Of a stretch of 64,000 bases of DNA, positions 25,837 through 33,991 are shown one piece after another. Each line of letters starts with the position of its first letter. Positions within the stretch are counted from its first letter, which is position 1. The position numbers and the translations under genes are program-made. The stretch covers positions 806,001 to 870,000 of the forward strand of contig SOPS01000001.1 of NCBI GenBank assembly GCA_005239175.1, given 5' to 3'. This stretch comes from a halophilic archaeon SHRA6. Its GTDB lineage: Archaea; Halobacteriota; Halobacteria; Halobacteriales; Haloferacaceae. The notes below the pieces were generated by a model. It searched no databases. It saw only the letters and a list, made by a program, of their open reading frames with translations, and had not been told where the DNA came from.

Positions 25837-26031
25837 ATGTCGGCTGACAAACGCATCCCGGTGACCGAACAAACACGGAAAGAACTCCACGATCTGAAAG
25901 AGCCCGGTCAGACCTACGACGAGCTCCTTCAGGAACTTGCCCAGCAGCGTCGACGGCAGGATCTCGAGCAACGGTTCCAAGAGTTAGAGGACGCCGACCG
26001 AGAAGAGTTGACGGCGCTCTCGGATGTCTGA
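25837..26031 (+). CDS. relB: RelB-like antitoxin
   Basis: A 64-residue acidic protein: a short N-terminal strand (KRIPVTEQTRKELHDLK) of the kind seen in ribbon-helix-helix antitoxins, then a long helix rich in Glu, Gln and Arg. It should bind and neutralise the RelE-like product of the next gene and repress the operon. Its last codons overlap the toxin start by 8 bases (ATGTCTGA). Confidence 0.85.
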   Translation: MSADKRIPVTEQTRKELHDLKEPGQTYDELLQELAQQRRRQDLEQRFQELEDADREELTALSDV

Positions 26032-26317
26032 GTACGACGTCCTACTCGGCGAGGAAGCGATCGAGTTCCTCAAGATCGTCGATGAGAAAACTGAACGAAT
26101 CTGTAAGGAGAAACTCGGCTATCTCGCAGCGAATCCGTATCCAGGCCGTGGCCGAGGAGACAAAGAAAAGCTCCCAATCGACGGCCGTCGAGATCGGTTT
26201 CGCATGCATGTCTCTCGGAGTTATACTGCGATTTACACCGTGTTAGAAGATAAAAAAGAGGTGCGGGTCCTGGAGATCGTTCCGATCGACGAAGCGCACA
26301 AACGATACGGCTTCTGA
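26024..26317 (+). CDS. relE: RelE/ParE-family toxin
   Basis: A 97-residue protein with the RelE fold pattern: YDVLLGEEAIEFLKIVDEK (first strand and helix), a Pro/Gly-rich turn, RDRFRMHVSRSYTAIYTV (the central strands with basic residues), and VRVLEIVPIDEAHKRYGF, the usual C-terminal strand with a late basic-aromatic pair. RelE toxins cleave mRNA in the ribosomal A site. It is translationally coupled to the antitoxin. Confidence 0.88.
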   Translation: MSEYDVLLGEEAIEFLKIVDEKTERICKEKLGYLAANPYPGRGRGDKEKLPIDGRRDRFRMHVSRSYTAIYTVLEDKKEVRVLEIVPIDEAHKRYGF

Positions 26318-26451
26318 GCGGCTCGCGCGCAAAGAACGATCGTGTCAATCCACGCTGAGAGACACGCCACGGCCGGGCGAGAACTGCTTACGACGCCAGT
26401 CACCCTGTTTTGAACACCAGTAACCCGATCGCGTTATTATGTCGTGTCCAT

Positions 26452-27531
26452 CTAGCGCGGACAGCGATCGGATTGGCGCCCACCAAAGACGAAGGGAAGC
26501 GCGGTAACCGTTCCCTCGACCGTGGACGTGTTTGATTCAATCGTGACCGTCTCAAGATCTACGTCGTAGGGGACGTAACCGAACGCCAGGTGGGATTCAA
26601 CCGTCGGCCCGTATGCCGATCGGGTGATCTCGCCGATCGTCTCGTCGCTGTCGACAATCGCTGCACCGGCGTCGACCGGTTCCGCAGACTGGAGGCCGAT
26701 GAGTCGACGGCTCGGCTGGCCCCGGTTTTCGACCTTCGAGACCACCTCCTGACCGATGAAACAGCCCTTCTCGAAGTCGATCGCGTTTGGAACACCGGTC
26801 GTGTTCGGGAGTCGGTCGCGCAGTTCAGTCCCAAAGAGCGGGGTACCCGCCTCAAGCGTCAGCGCGTCCCATGTGTCGTATCCGAACGGTGCGGCGTTCA
26901 TCCCGCGGGTCATGAGCGTCTCGAAGAGGGCTGCGGCGTCCTCGGCTGCACAGATGACCTCGTAGCCCTCCTCGCCGATCGGGTTGTCGCCCGCGATCAC
27001 CGTCACGCCGACATCACCCATCGTCCCGCGATCGAACGTGAGTTCGGGTTCGGGCGCGCCTGCACCGTTGAGGACGCTCGCAACCTTTTCGGTCGATTGC
27101 GGCCCGTGGACGCCGAAGACCGCAAGCTCCGCGGAGGCGTCTTCGATCGTCACGTCCTGGATGAACATCTTCGATCGCCACTCCTCAACGAGCGCGTCGG
27201 TCGTCTCCGGCGGGGTAAATAACAACAGCCGCTCGCCGGCGTTGTAGACGTACATATCGGTCTCGATCCGACCGTTTGGATCCAAAACGAACGCGTACAC
27301 GCCGTGGCCATCCGTGGTTGGAACCCGGTTCGAGACGATGTTGTCGACATAGTCGAGGCGGTCATCCCCGGTAATGCGGACGATTCCGTAGCCGTGTTCG
27401 ATGACGCCAACGCCGTTTCGGACTGCTCGGCCCACTCGTTCGGGGCGGCCGTAGTTCGCGACGACCGACGTGCCGCCGCGATCGGCGAACGTCGCGCCGT
27501 ATTCCGTGTGGAGTTCACCGACAAGAGTCAT
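26452..27531 (-). CDS. YgfZ/GcvT-like folate-binding protein
   Basis: A 359-residue member of the aminomethyltransferase superfamily. GcvT itself contributes to the glycine cleavage system, but this protein carries the YgfZ signature KGCFIGQEVVSK (around residue 235) and the N-terminal GVGVIEHGYGIVRITGDDRLDY. This points to the YgfZ/IBA57 branch, which uses tetrahydrofolate to help maintain iron-sulfur enzymes. The C-terminal barrel ends with VTALPF. It lies alone on the minus strand with no glycine-cleavage genes near. Confidence 0.87.
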   Translation of the reverse strand: MTLVGELHTEYGATFADRGGTSVVANYGRPERVGRAVRNGVGVIEHGYGIVRITGDDRLDYVDNIVSNRVPTTDGHGVYAFVLDPNGRIETDMYVYNAGERLLLFTPPETTDALVEEWRSKMFIQDVTIEDASAELAVFGVHGPQSTEKVASVLNGAGAPEPELTFDRGTMGDVGVTVIAGDNPIGEEGYEVICAAEDAAALFETLMTRGMNAAPFGYDTWDALTLEAGTPLFGTELRDRLPNTTGVPNAIDFEKGCFIGQEVVSKVENRGQPSRRLIGLQSAEPVDAGAAIVDSDETIGEITRSAYGPTVESHLAFGYVPYDVDLETVTIESNTSTVEGTVTALPFVFGGRQSDRCPR

Positions 27532-27636
27532 ACGCTTCGATTAGACGCGCGCCAGTAAAACAACGCCGTCTCGGGCGGCTCGAGACGGGGTAGTTCGATA
27601 CCACCTATTCGGTATGGTCGATCGACGAATCGCCTC

Positions 27637-27936
27637 TCACAACCCCAACCGATCGCGGACACTGTCAAGTATCCCCGACTCGTCGGGCTCTGTTTCGATT
27701 ACGTCGGGGACGACCCGCTCTGCAGGGTAGATCTTGAGGCGGCTTGCGTTTTCTTCGACTGTGATCAGCCGATCGTCTTTGAGCTCTGAGAGCCCGGACT
27801 CGATCCGATCGATATCGTGGTCGACCACCGCCCGGAGTTCGAGCACGGTCATGCCCTCTTCGTTCCGATCGACGAGCGCGTCCAAGATCTCGACCTGCAC
27901 GTCCGATCGGTTGCGGAACTCCCGCTTCGCTCCCAT
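27637..27936 (-). CDS. Winged-helix protein, haloarchaeal small family
   Basis: A 99-residue protein with a winged helix-turn-helix (about 9-70: SDVQVEILDALVDRNEEGMT, ELRAVVDHDIDRIESGLSEL, DDRLITVEENASRLKIYP) and a short acidic tail. It is probably a DNA-binding regulator, of a family labelled DUF6432 in haloarchaea (from memory). The start ATG 27936 (MGAKREF) is preferred over the upstream 27981, because the latter overlaps the likely promoter. Confidence 0.75.
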   Translation of the reverse strand: MGAKREFRNRSDVQVEILDALVDRNEEGMTVLELRAVVDHDIDRIESGLSELKDDRLITVEENASRLKIYPAERVVPDVIETEPDESGILDSVRDRLGL

Positions 27937-28087
27937 GGCTATACCTATGGACGGGTACCGGTAAACGTGTACCGGCCACAATCGTCTCGGTTGCCGTTCT
28001 CGAAGCCCTCATCTGTGGGCGAGCGTCTGACGGGCGGCGGACCCAAGAGGGGGTACTTTTTAGTTGCGGAACTCGGAATGTCGGCTA

Positions 28088-29098
28088 ATGGGACTCAAGT
28101 GTCTGCTCGGGCACGACTTCGGCGATCCCGAGCTCAAACGCGAACGGGAGGAACGGGGCGACGAAATGGTTGTCACGGTCCGGGAGGTCACGACCTGCAC
28201 GCGCTGTGGAACCGAGCGGATTGTCAGCGAGAACAAAGAGGTCACCTCGATCGAACAGCTCTCGCGGGCAGCAGCCGACGAGCCGGAGCCAGCCGGGCAA
28301 GCGGCTGCGCCGGACGTCGGAACAGCCCCGGAGGAGACGCCGGCTCATGGCTCCCACGCTTCCGAGGGTTTCGATCACGGGGACACGTCGATCGACTCAT
28401 CGACGGACACCTCCCCGGACCCGAGCGCCACACAGGAGCCCGAAGTGACCGACGACGCCGAGATTATTACGGCTGGGCCGACCTCAACAGAGGACGACGA
28501 GCCATCCAGCAGTGACGATCAGACACAGCCAGCCGAGTCGCCCGGGACCTATGATCCCGATGAGGACGCGGCTGATGAACCGATCGAAGAGCCCCCAGCG
28601 GGCGAAGACGACGGAGTCATCCTCTCGGATACCGACACGGACGCCGAGCAGCCGTCTACTCGTGCGCCCGGTGAGTGGCCCGATCACGACGACGTGGCTC
28701 CCGAGGCCGTCGACAACGAGCCGACCCCGTGGCCCGAGCAAGCTGGTGACGACGAAGGGTTTGATGCCGCAGGACCCACCGAAGGCGCCCCCGATGACGT
28801 GACGTTCGGCGGAAGTATTTCTCCTGAGCAATCCCCCGAATCGTACGACGGATCCGACGAGTCCGAGGAGTCCGACGAATCCGACGATCTGCTTGAGCCT
28901 GACGACGGGTTTACCCGCGTTGATGAAACCGGCGTGTCCTTCGAGCGGATAGAAGATGACATCCGAACAGAGTTTTTCTGTCCCGAGTGTGGGCTCACCC
29001 GACAAGCGGGCCAATCGTCGATGCGAGCGGGCGATATTTGTCCAGAGTGCCGACGGGGGTATATTTCGGAGCGACCGCTCGATGATCCCGCGCCGTGA
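28088..29098 (+). CDS. Haloarchaeal zinc-ribbon protein with long acidic linker
   Basis: A 336-residue protein with conserved ends and a disordered middle. The N-terminus MGLKCLLGHDFGDPELKRE, plus TCTRCGTERIVSENKE, forms one half zinc site. The C-terminus FFCPECGLTRQAG and DICPECRRGYI forms a full CxxC...CxxC ribbon. The roughly 200 residues between are almost all Asp, Glu, Ser, Pro and Thr. Known as DUF7093 in haloarchaea (from memory); the function is unknown. Its stop codon lies inside the first unit of a 26-bp repeat array. Confidence 0.8.
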   Translation: MGLKCLLGHDFGDPELKREREERGDEMVVTVREVTTCTRCGTERIVSENKEVTSIEQLSRAAADEPEPAGQAAAPDVGTAPEETPAHGSHASEGFDHGDTSIDSSTDTSPDPSATQEPEVTDDAEIITAGPTSTEDDEPSSSDDQTQPAESPGTYDPDEDAADEPIEEPPAGEDDGVILSDTDTDAEQPSTRAPGEWPDHDDVAPEAVDNEPTPWPEQAGDDEGFDAAGPTEGAPDDVTFGGSISPEQSPESYDGSDESEESDESDDLLEPDDGFTRVDETGVSFERIEDDIRTEFFCPECGLTRQAGQSSMRAGDICPECRRGYISERPLDDPAP

Positions 29099-29224
29099 GG
29101 TGAGCTGTTGATTATTTGACGTGAGGCGATCTATTGATTCTTCGACGTGAGACGATCTATCGATTCCTCACTGTAAGGCGATCTGTTGATTCCTCCTCGT
29201 GAAGCGATCTGTTGATTCCTCCCC
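29095..29224. repeat. 26-bp tandem repeat, 5 copies plus a partial
   Basis: Units start at 29095, 29121, 29147, 29173 and 29199, with a partial at 29225 (GTGAGGCGATCTGTTGATTC type). The first overlaps the stop codon of the zinc-ribbon gene. Copies differ at 3-7 positions. Confidence 0.9.
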
Positions 29225-29333
29225 GTGGGGCGGTCGTAGATAACTCGCCGTCTTCAGCTCGCGATTCGCTGACACACGCCGCAACGACGAAACGACGAAA
29301 CAGGTAAACCATCCGCTTGCTAACGCATCTTCC

Positions 29334-29717
29334 ATGAAGGAGTACAAAATGCGCCGTGGCGAGCATCTGGAGGAACGAATCCCCGATATGAAAGCGACGA
29401 TCGAGGAGTACTTCGGCCCGGTGGCCGGCACCGAAGAACACAACGGTCACGAGCTGTACGTCGTCGAGGAACCAACCAACCCCGTGTTCGAGCGGATTCT
29501 CGCCGGCGCAGCGTCGTACAGCGGTAAAAAGGACAAGCTCGCCGTCCACTTCAAGGAGCGACCGGCCGAGGATGTCATCGCCGAGGGCAACGCAGACGCC
29601 GCCGCGGATGCGGTCAGCGCAAAAAACGAGTTTCTCCTGAAGGCGACCGGCCGCGACGCAAAGTCGCGCCGCGAGTCGCTGAAGCGATCGGTCGAAGACG
29701 ACGCACCAGACGTCTGA
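29334..29717 (+). CDS. DUF5611 family protein
   Basis: A 127-residue soluble protein (MKEYKMRRGEHLEERIPDM, then FGPVAGTEEHNGHELYVVE, LAVHFKERPAEDVI, AVSAKNEFLLKATGRDAKSR). This is the pattern of the archaeal DUF5611 family. It has alternating strands and helices with a basic C-terminus. No biochemical function is known. It is flanked on both sides by tandem-repeat arrays. Confidence 0.82.
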   Translation: MKEYKMRRGEHLEERIPDMKATIEEYFGPVAGTEEHNGHELYVVEEPTNPVFERILAGAASYSGKKDKLAVHFKERPAEDVIAEGNADAAADAVSAKNEFLLKATGRDAKSRRESLKRSVEDDAPDV

Positions 29718-29733
29718 ACACACTACCGACCCC

Positions 29734-29856
29734 GATCGGGGAGTGTTATTCCGGGTGTTGAGTGGTAGCCCGGTTGTTGACTGGTGAGTGTTAGCCCGGT
29801 TGTTGATCGGGAGTGCTAGCTCGGTTGTTGATCGGGAGTGTTAGCCCGGTGATTGT
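29734..29856. repeat. 25-26-bp degenerate tandem repeat, about 5 copies
   Basis: Units (TCGGGAGTGTTAGCCCGGTT type, each ending in GTTGA) run at 29734-29761, 29762-29780 (short), 29781-29806, 29807-29831 and 29832-29856. The array starts 17 bp after the DUF5611 stop codon. Confidence 0.85.
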
Positions 29857-30062
29857 CGGCTTGATTAGCAATCGGCAGTTTGGTTGATCAAGCACTCTCA
29901 GCCTGGTCGATAGAGCAGTGTATCCGCGCACGCCCATCTTGGACTCTACGCCACGACTGCGGTGGCTGCATTCTATGTGCCGAGTTACCACCCGATCATC
30001 GAGAAATGATAACACATAGAAATAACACGAATTATTTATTCGTCTCCGAGTAAAAATTCCGC

Positions 30063-30070
30063 TATTTTTA
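30063..30070 (+). promoter_or_regulatory. TATA box of the UspA gene
   Basis: TATTTTTA about 27-34 bases upstream of ATG 30097, inside a strongly AT-rich stretch in a high-GC genome. The spacing predicts transcription starting at or near the start codon (leaderless mRNA), which is usual in haloarchaea. Confidence 0.6.
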
Positions 30071-30096
30071 AGTACGCTGCCGCCCAATATAGTATC

Positions 30097-30555
30097 ATGG
30101 CAATCAATACGATCCTCCTGGCCGTCGGGCCAAGCGATGCAGACAGAATCGAGCGGTTAGCAGAAGAGACGACGGACGTGGCCGGACCCACCGGTTCGAC
30201 AGTGGTCCTCGCACACGTGTTCACCCAATCGGAGTACGACGAAGCCATCGAAAACCTCGCGTTTGATCGGACACGTGACGAAGTGGATCCGGACACGGTC
30301 GCGAACCGTCACTCGTCGATCCGCACGCTTGCGAGGACGCTCAACGAAGCCGACATTGAGTATGAGATCCGCGGCGCGGTCGGCTCACACGGCGAGCAGA
30401 TCGTCGAACTCGCCAAAGCCACCGACGCCGATCGAGTCATCGTCGGCGGACGGCGGCGATCGCCGGCTGGGAAGGCCGTCTTCGGGAGCACGGCCCAGGA
30501 GGTCATGCTCTCGGCACCGTGTCCGGTAACGTTTGTCCGTTCGGACACAAAGTAA
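30097..30555 (+). CDS. Universal stress protein (UspA family)
   Basis: A 152-residue single-domain Usp. It begins AINTILLAVGPSDADRIERL and ends with the ATP-loop pattern GGRRRSPAGKAVFGSTAQEV, then CPVTFVR, matching G-2x-G-9x-G-S/T. It probably binds ATP and acts as a dimeric stress-response protein in the cytoplasm. Confidence 0.92.
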   Translation: MAINTILLAVGPSDADRIERLAEETTDVAGPTGSTVVLAHVFTQSEYDEAIENLAFDRTRDEVDPDTVANRHSSIRTLARTLNEADIEYEIRGAVGSHGEQIVELAKATDADRVIVGGRRRSPAGKAVFGSTAQEVMLSAPCPVTFVRSDTK

Positions 30556-30619
30556 CCCACCGGCGTACACGACGAAAAAAACGGCTTAATTAAGTGGAAT
30601 CGGGTATCTCATTTTGGTA

Positions 30620-31588
30620 ATGGCCTACTACGTTGGCGTCGACCTCGGGGCGACAAACGTCCGGTCGGTCGTCGCAGACGAGTCGGCGACAGTTCTCGGC
30701 AACGCGTACGATCACACGCCACGCGGGCCCACGGGCATCGCCGTCACTGAGGCAGTGCTTCGCGTCGTCCGGGAGGCGTGTGAGAACGCAGGAATCAACC
30801 CAACCGACGCGGTTGCGTGCGGAATTGGCTCGATCGGTCCGCTCGACCTCGCAGAGGGTGCGATCGAAAACCCCGCAAACCTGCCGGACACGATCGATCG
30901 AATCCCACTTACCGGGCCGATCTCGAAGCTCCTCGATACTGAGGAAGTGTACCTCCACAACGACACCAACGCCGGCGTGATCGGTGAACGATTCCACTCG
31001 GAGCGAAACCCCGCAGATATGGTGTACGTGACAATTTCGTCGGGCGTTGGCGCAGGCGTCTGTGTCGACGGAAACGTCCTGGCAGGGTGGGACGGCAACG
31101 CCGGCGAGGTCGGCCACATGACGCTCGACCCCAACGGATTCATGACCTGTGGGTGCGGCCACGAGGGCCACTGGGAAGCGTACTGTTCTGGCAACAACAT
31201 CCCGCGGTACGCCGAGCGGCTCCACGCGGAGGATCCGATCGACACGGCACTCCCGCTCGAAGACCCCGACTTCTCGGCAGTCGACGTGTTCGAACACGCC
31301 GGCTCCGACGACTTTGCGACACACGTCGTCGATCAACTCGGCCACTGGAACGCGATGGGGATCGCCAACATCATCCACGCGTACGCCCCGCTCATCGTCA
31401 AAGTCGGCGGCGCAGTCGCATTGAACAATCCCGAACAGATCCTCGAGCCGATTCGCGAGAAACTCGAGGAGATGGTGTTCATCAACATCCCGCAACTCGA
31501 ACTCACGTCGCTCGGCGACGACGTGGTCGTGAAAGGCGCGGTCGCGAGCGCGATGACCGGCGGCACCGGCGATCGATCGAAGCTGTGA
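30620..31588 (+). CDS. ROK-family sugar kinase
   Basis: A 322-residue kinase of the ROK family, most likely a glucokinase or related hexokinase. The phosphate-1 motif YYVGVDLGATNVRSV is at the start. The catalytic aspartate lies in LHNDTNAGVIGE (about 115-126). The ROK zinc motif GHMTLDPNGFMTCGCGHEGH has its cysteines and histidines, and AYCSGN follows. Haloarchaeal relatives phosphorylate glucose with ATP, although here the substrate is inferred only. ATG 30620 is used; a TTG two codons upstream is in frame. Confidence 0.88.
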   Translation: MAYYVGVDLGATNVRSVVADESATVLGNAYDHTPRGPTGIAVTEAVLRVVREACENAGINPTDAVACGIGSIGPLDLAEGAIENPANLPDTIDRIPLTGPISKLLDTEEVYLHNDTNAGVIGERFHSERNPADMVYVTISSGVGAGVCVDGNVLAGWDGNAGEVGHMTLDPNGFMTCGCGHEGHWEAYCSGNNIPRYAERLHAEDPIDTALPLEDPDFSAVDVFEHAGSDDFATHVVDQLGHWNAMGIANIIHAYAPLIVKVGGAVALNNPEQILEPIREKLEEMVFINIPQLELTSLGDDVVVKGAVASAMTGGTGDRSKL

Positions 31589-31716
31589 GTGTTACGTTCC
31601 GGTCCCGGTGACACCTCACGCGATCGACCCTGAATTATCGTGTGATACTTTCTCACGGGATTTCGTCGATGGAGAAAACCACAACTTACCCATAGCTGCG
31701 CCGCCAAAGGCAGGTA

Positions 31717-32043
31717 ATGACTGACGAGAGCCTCAAATCGCGGATCGAGACGTGGATGGTCAAACAGATGCCGATCATTCAGATGCACGGGGGCACGAGC
31801 GTCGTCCGAGAAGCAAATCCAGAGACTGGACAGGTCGTCGTCGAACTCGGCGGGACCTGCTCGGGCTGTGGTATCTCGAACATCACCGCCGAGAATATTC
31901 AACGCGATATGTACTTCGAGTTCGAGGAAGTGACAGATGTCCAGGTCAAGGTCCCCTCGACCGGCGACATGGGTTCAGACACCGTCGAAGGCGGTCGTGG
32001 CGGGGAGCTACAGTACTCGACAGAGTCTGCCGAGCACTTCTGA
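31717..32043 (+). CDS. NifU C-terminal-domain Fe-S scaffold protein
   Basis: A 108-residue protein built around the NifU/Nfu domain: [17 protein letters not shown], then [20 protein letters not shown] with the CxxC pair that holds a transferable [4Fe-4S] cluster. It probably carries clusters to apo-proteins in the cytoplasm. It is convergent with the FAU-1-like gene, with only 4 bp between them. Confidence 0.88.
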   Translation: MTDESLKSRIETWMVKQMPIIQMHGGTSVVREANPETGQVVVELGGTCSGCGISNITAENIQRDMYFEFEEVTDVQVKVPSTGDMGSDTVEGGRGGELQYSTESAEHF

Positions 32044-32047
32044 GATT

Positions 32048-33511
32048 TTACGACTTCAGCGCCCGCTCGATCGACGCCGCGACCGATCGGGCCTTCTCTG
32101 CGATTTCTTCGCTCAGTTTCTCCGCGGTCACTGCCTCGTCGAGTTCGTCGTCGTCGACCCGCTCGACGCGTCCGTCGGCGTGTTTGATGACGTCGACGTG
32201 GAGGTCGATATACCGGACCGCGTCCGGGAAACACTCCACGGGCGTACAGACGTTCACGTACGTCCCTTTCAGGTCACCGTCGGCGCTTCGATACACGGTT
32301 GGGTACCACCACCGCCCCTCCCGAACGGTTGTCGTGGCAATGTCGCCCGCAACCCGATCGATCCCCAGCGCGTCGTACGTTCCGCCGCCGGTCATCTCTC
32401 GCTCGATCGTGAGCGTTCCGTCTGCGGTCCGTTCGGTTACCGTCCCCGTTCCAAGCGCAAACGCGCGCCCGTCGGGTTTGCCGTGTTCGATCGCGACCCG
32501 ATCGCCCGTCGTCGGGCCGAACTGGTCTGTCACGACGTCGAATGGAAAGTCCGCCTCGCTGTCGAGCGCACACAGCGCCTCGACGAAATCTACGCCGGCG
32601 CTTGCGCGGTTGGTCCCGGCTTTGATGCGGTGGTGTCCCGTCATGGTGGTCGTGACCGATCGCCGAATCTCGTCCAGTTCGAACCGCGACTCGCGGCCGA
32701 ACCACGCGTGTCGCGCCGCGCGGTCGCTCACGAGCACCCGAGGCTCGTCTCCCGCGGCATCCGTGCCGCCCTCAATCGATCCGGGGAGCCGCTCTGCGAT
32801 CGTCTCGGCGCGATCGGTCGCCACGGCCAGCGACGCTGACAGCTCGTCCATCCCGGCCTTCGTCGCCGCGTGCGACCACTGCAGTCCCCATCCATCCGGT
32901 GGAGTCGTCCCGAGTAACTCCGTCATCCCGACCAGTTCCCGGCCGGCGGCCTCATCACGCGTGTCAACGGTGACGCCGTCACCGCCGGGGATGAGCCTCG
33001 CAAGGCCCGCGTCGACCGCGATCGACCCGCGCAGACGCGGGCGACTGTCTCCCCACGGCGCAGCCCCCGATTCGACCTGCACGCGAACTACGTCGCCCGT
33101 GTCGATCCGATCGTCGACCGCAGCAAAGGGCAGATAGCCGGTCCCGTCGCCGGGACCATCGATCGACTCGAGCCCGAGATCGACGATCGCCCCGCCGCCC
33201 ACCGTCCGTTCGACCCGTCCGTCAGCGATCGTCCCCGGCACAAGCGCGTCCCGCCAGACGAACGTGTCGATTCCGACCGACCCGATCGCGTCGCAGACGT
33301 CCGCGACGGCATCGGGATGACCGGTGATCGAGACCCCCTGACGATCTGTGGTTGTCTCGACTACCGCGTCTGCTGCAGTTGTCGGGAACGACGGCTCGAA
33401 GCGCCGCTCGATCGGCTCGGACGCCTGGACAACTGTAAGAGCTTTGTTAAGAAGGAGTCGGGTAAGCGCGGTCGTGTAGATGCCCCGAACCCGAACAGCA
33501 GTTTCAGACAT
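32048..33511 (-). CDS. FAU-1/AU-1-like RNA-binding protein with DUF402 domain
   Basis: A 487-residue protein similar to archaeal FAU-1 (AU-rich RNA-binding, RNase E/G-like N-terminal part). The N-terminal part has an S1-like strand set (VPGTIADGRVERTVGGGAIVDLG, GTGYLPF, IDTGDVVRVQV). The C-terminal 180 residues form a DUF402 barrel (WWYPTVYRSADGDLKGTYVN, YIDLHVDVIKHADGRVERVD). FAU-1 takes part in 5S rRNA maturation (family knowledge). ATG 33511 is used; a GTG at 33517 overlaps the upstream stop (GTGA) and is an alternative. It forms an operon with the gene at 33514-33888. Confidence 0.85.
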   Translation of the reverse strand: MSETAVRVRGIYTTALTRLLLNKALTVVQASEPIERRFEPSFPTTAADAVVETTTDRQGVSITGHPDAVADVCDAIGSVGIDTFVWRDALVPGTIADGRVERTVGGGAIVDLGLESIDGPGDGTGYLPFAAVDDRIDTGDVVRVQVESGAAPWGDSRPRLRGSIAVDAGLARLIPGGDGVTVDTRDEAAGRELVGMTELLGTTPPDGWGLQWSHAATKAGMDELSASLAVATDRAETIAERLPGSIEGGTDAAGDEPRVLVSDRAARHAWFGRESRFELDEIRRSVTTTMTGHHRIKAGTNRASAGVDFVEALCALDSEADFPFDVVTDQFGPTTGDRVAIEHGKPDGRAFALGTGTVTERTADGTLTIEREMTGGGTYDALGIDRVAGDIATTTVREGRWWYPTVYRSADGDLKGTYVNVCTPVECFPDAVRYIDLHVDVIKHADGRVERVDDDELDEAVTAEKLSEEIAEKARSVAASIERALKS

Positions 33512-33513
33512 GC

Positions 33514-33888
33514 TCACAGCTCGTCTCGATCGTGTGCGAACCGGACGCGGCCGTCGACGGTCGGTCCGAGCGTCAGTTCGACCACGTCATCGTTCAGTAT
33601 GCGACCGCCCTCGATCGGCACGCCCCAGGTGTCGAACCGAAGGTACCCGCGAAGCTCGGCCCCGTGAGTGTACAGGTCCACGTGATCGACGGTGTGCTCG
33701 TGGATCGAAGCTGTGCTGTGCGCCAGTTCCATATCGGAGTAGACGGTTCCGCCGCCATCAAAAAAGGCTGCGATCCGGTCGGCGTCGGCCCGCACTGCCT
33801 CCGTGACGCGATCGGATGCCTCCCGAATTTCCTCGCGGTCCAGCCCGACGGCTTCGAGCGCCGCCTGTGTCCGCCTGTCGAAGTGCAT
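33514..33888 (-). CDS. Conserved haloarchaeal protein (DUF7532-like)
   Basis: A 124-residue protein: an N-terminal helical part (MHFDRRTQAALEAVGLDREE, RADADRIAAFFDGG) followed by a beta part (VYSDMELAHSTASIHEHTVDHVDLY, ELRGYLRFDTWGVPIEGG, DDVVELTLGPTVDGRVRF). This is a haloarchaea-only family (DUF7532, from memory). It overlaps or abuts the FAU-1-like gene, which suggests a linked RNA-related role. ATG 33888 is the family start. Confidence 0.75.
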   Translation of the reverse strand: MHFDRRTQAALEAVGLDREEIREASDRVTEAVRADADRIAAFFDGGGTVYSDMELAHSTASIHEHTVDHVDLYTHGAELRGYLRFDTWGVPIEGGRILNDDVVELTLGPTVDGRVRFAHDRDEL

Positions 33889-33991
33889 ACGCTCCGTTCG
33901 CCGTCGATCCTTTTGAACCTCTCCGATCTGTGAGAACCGTCTCGAACACTTATGTGTCCGGCTGACCGATACGTTGGAAAATGGCGGTGAC

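Larger units (their letters stand above)
29718..30096. other. Spacer with repeat array and promoter
   Basis: This 379-bp gap holds the 25-bp repeat array (29734-29856), about 150 bases without a recognisable feature, and an AT-rich promoter next to the UspA gene. I see no gene in it. Confidence 0.6.
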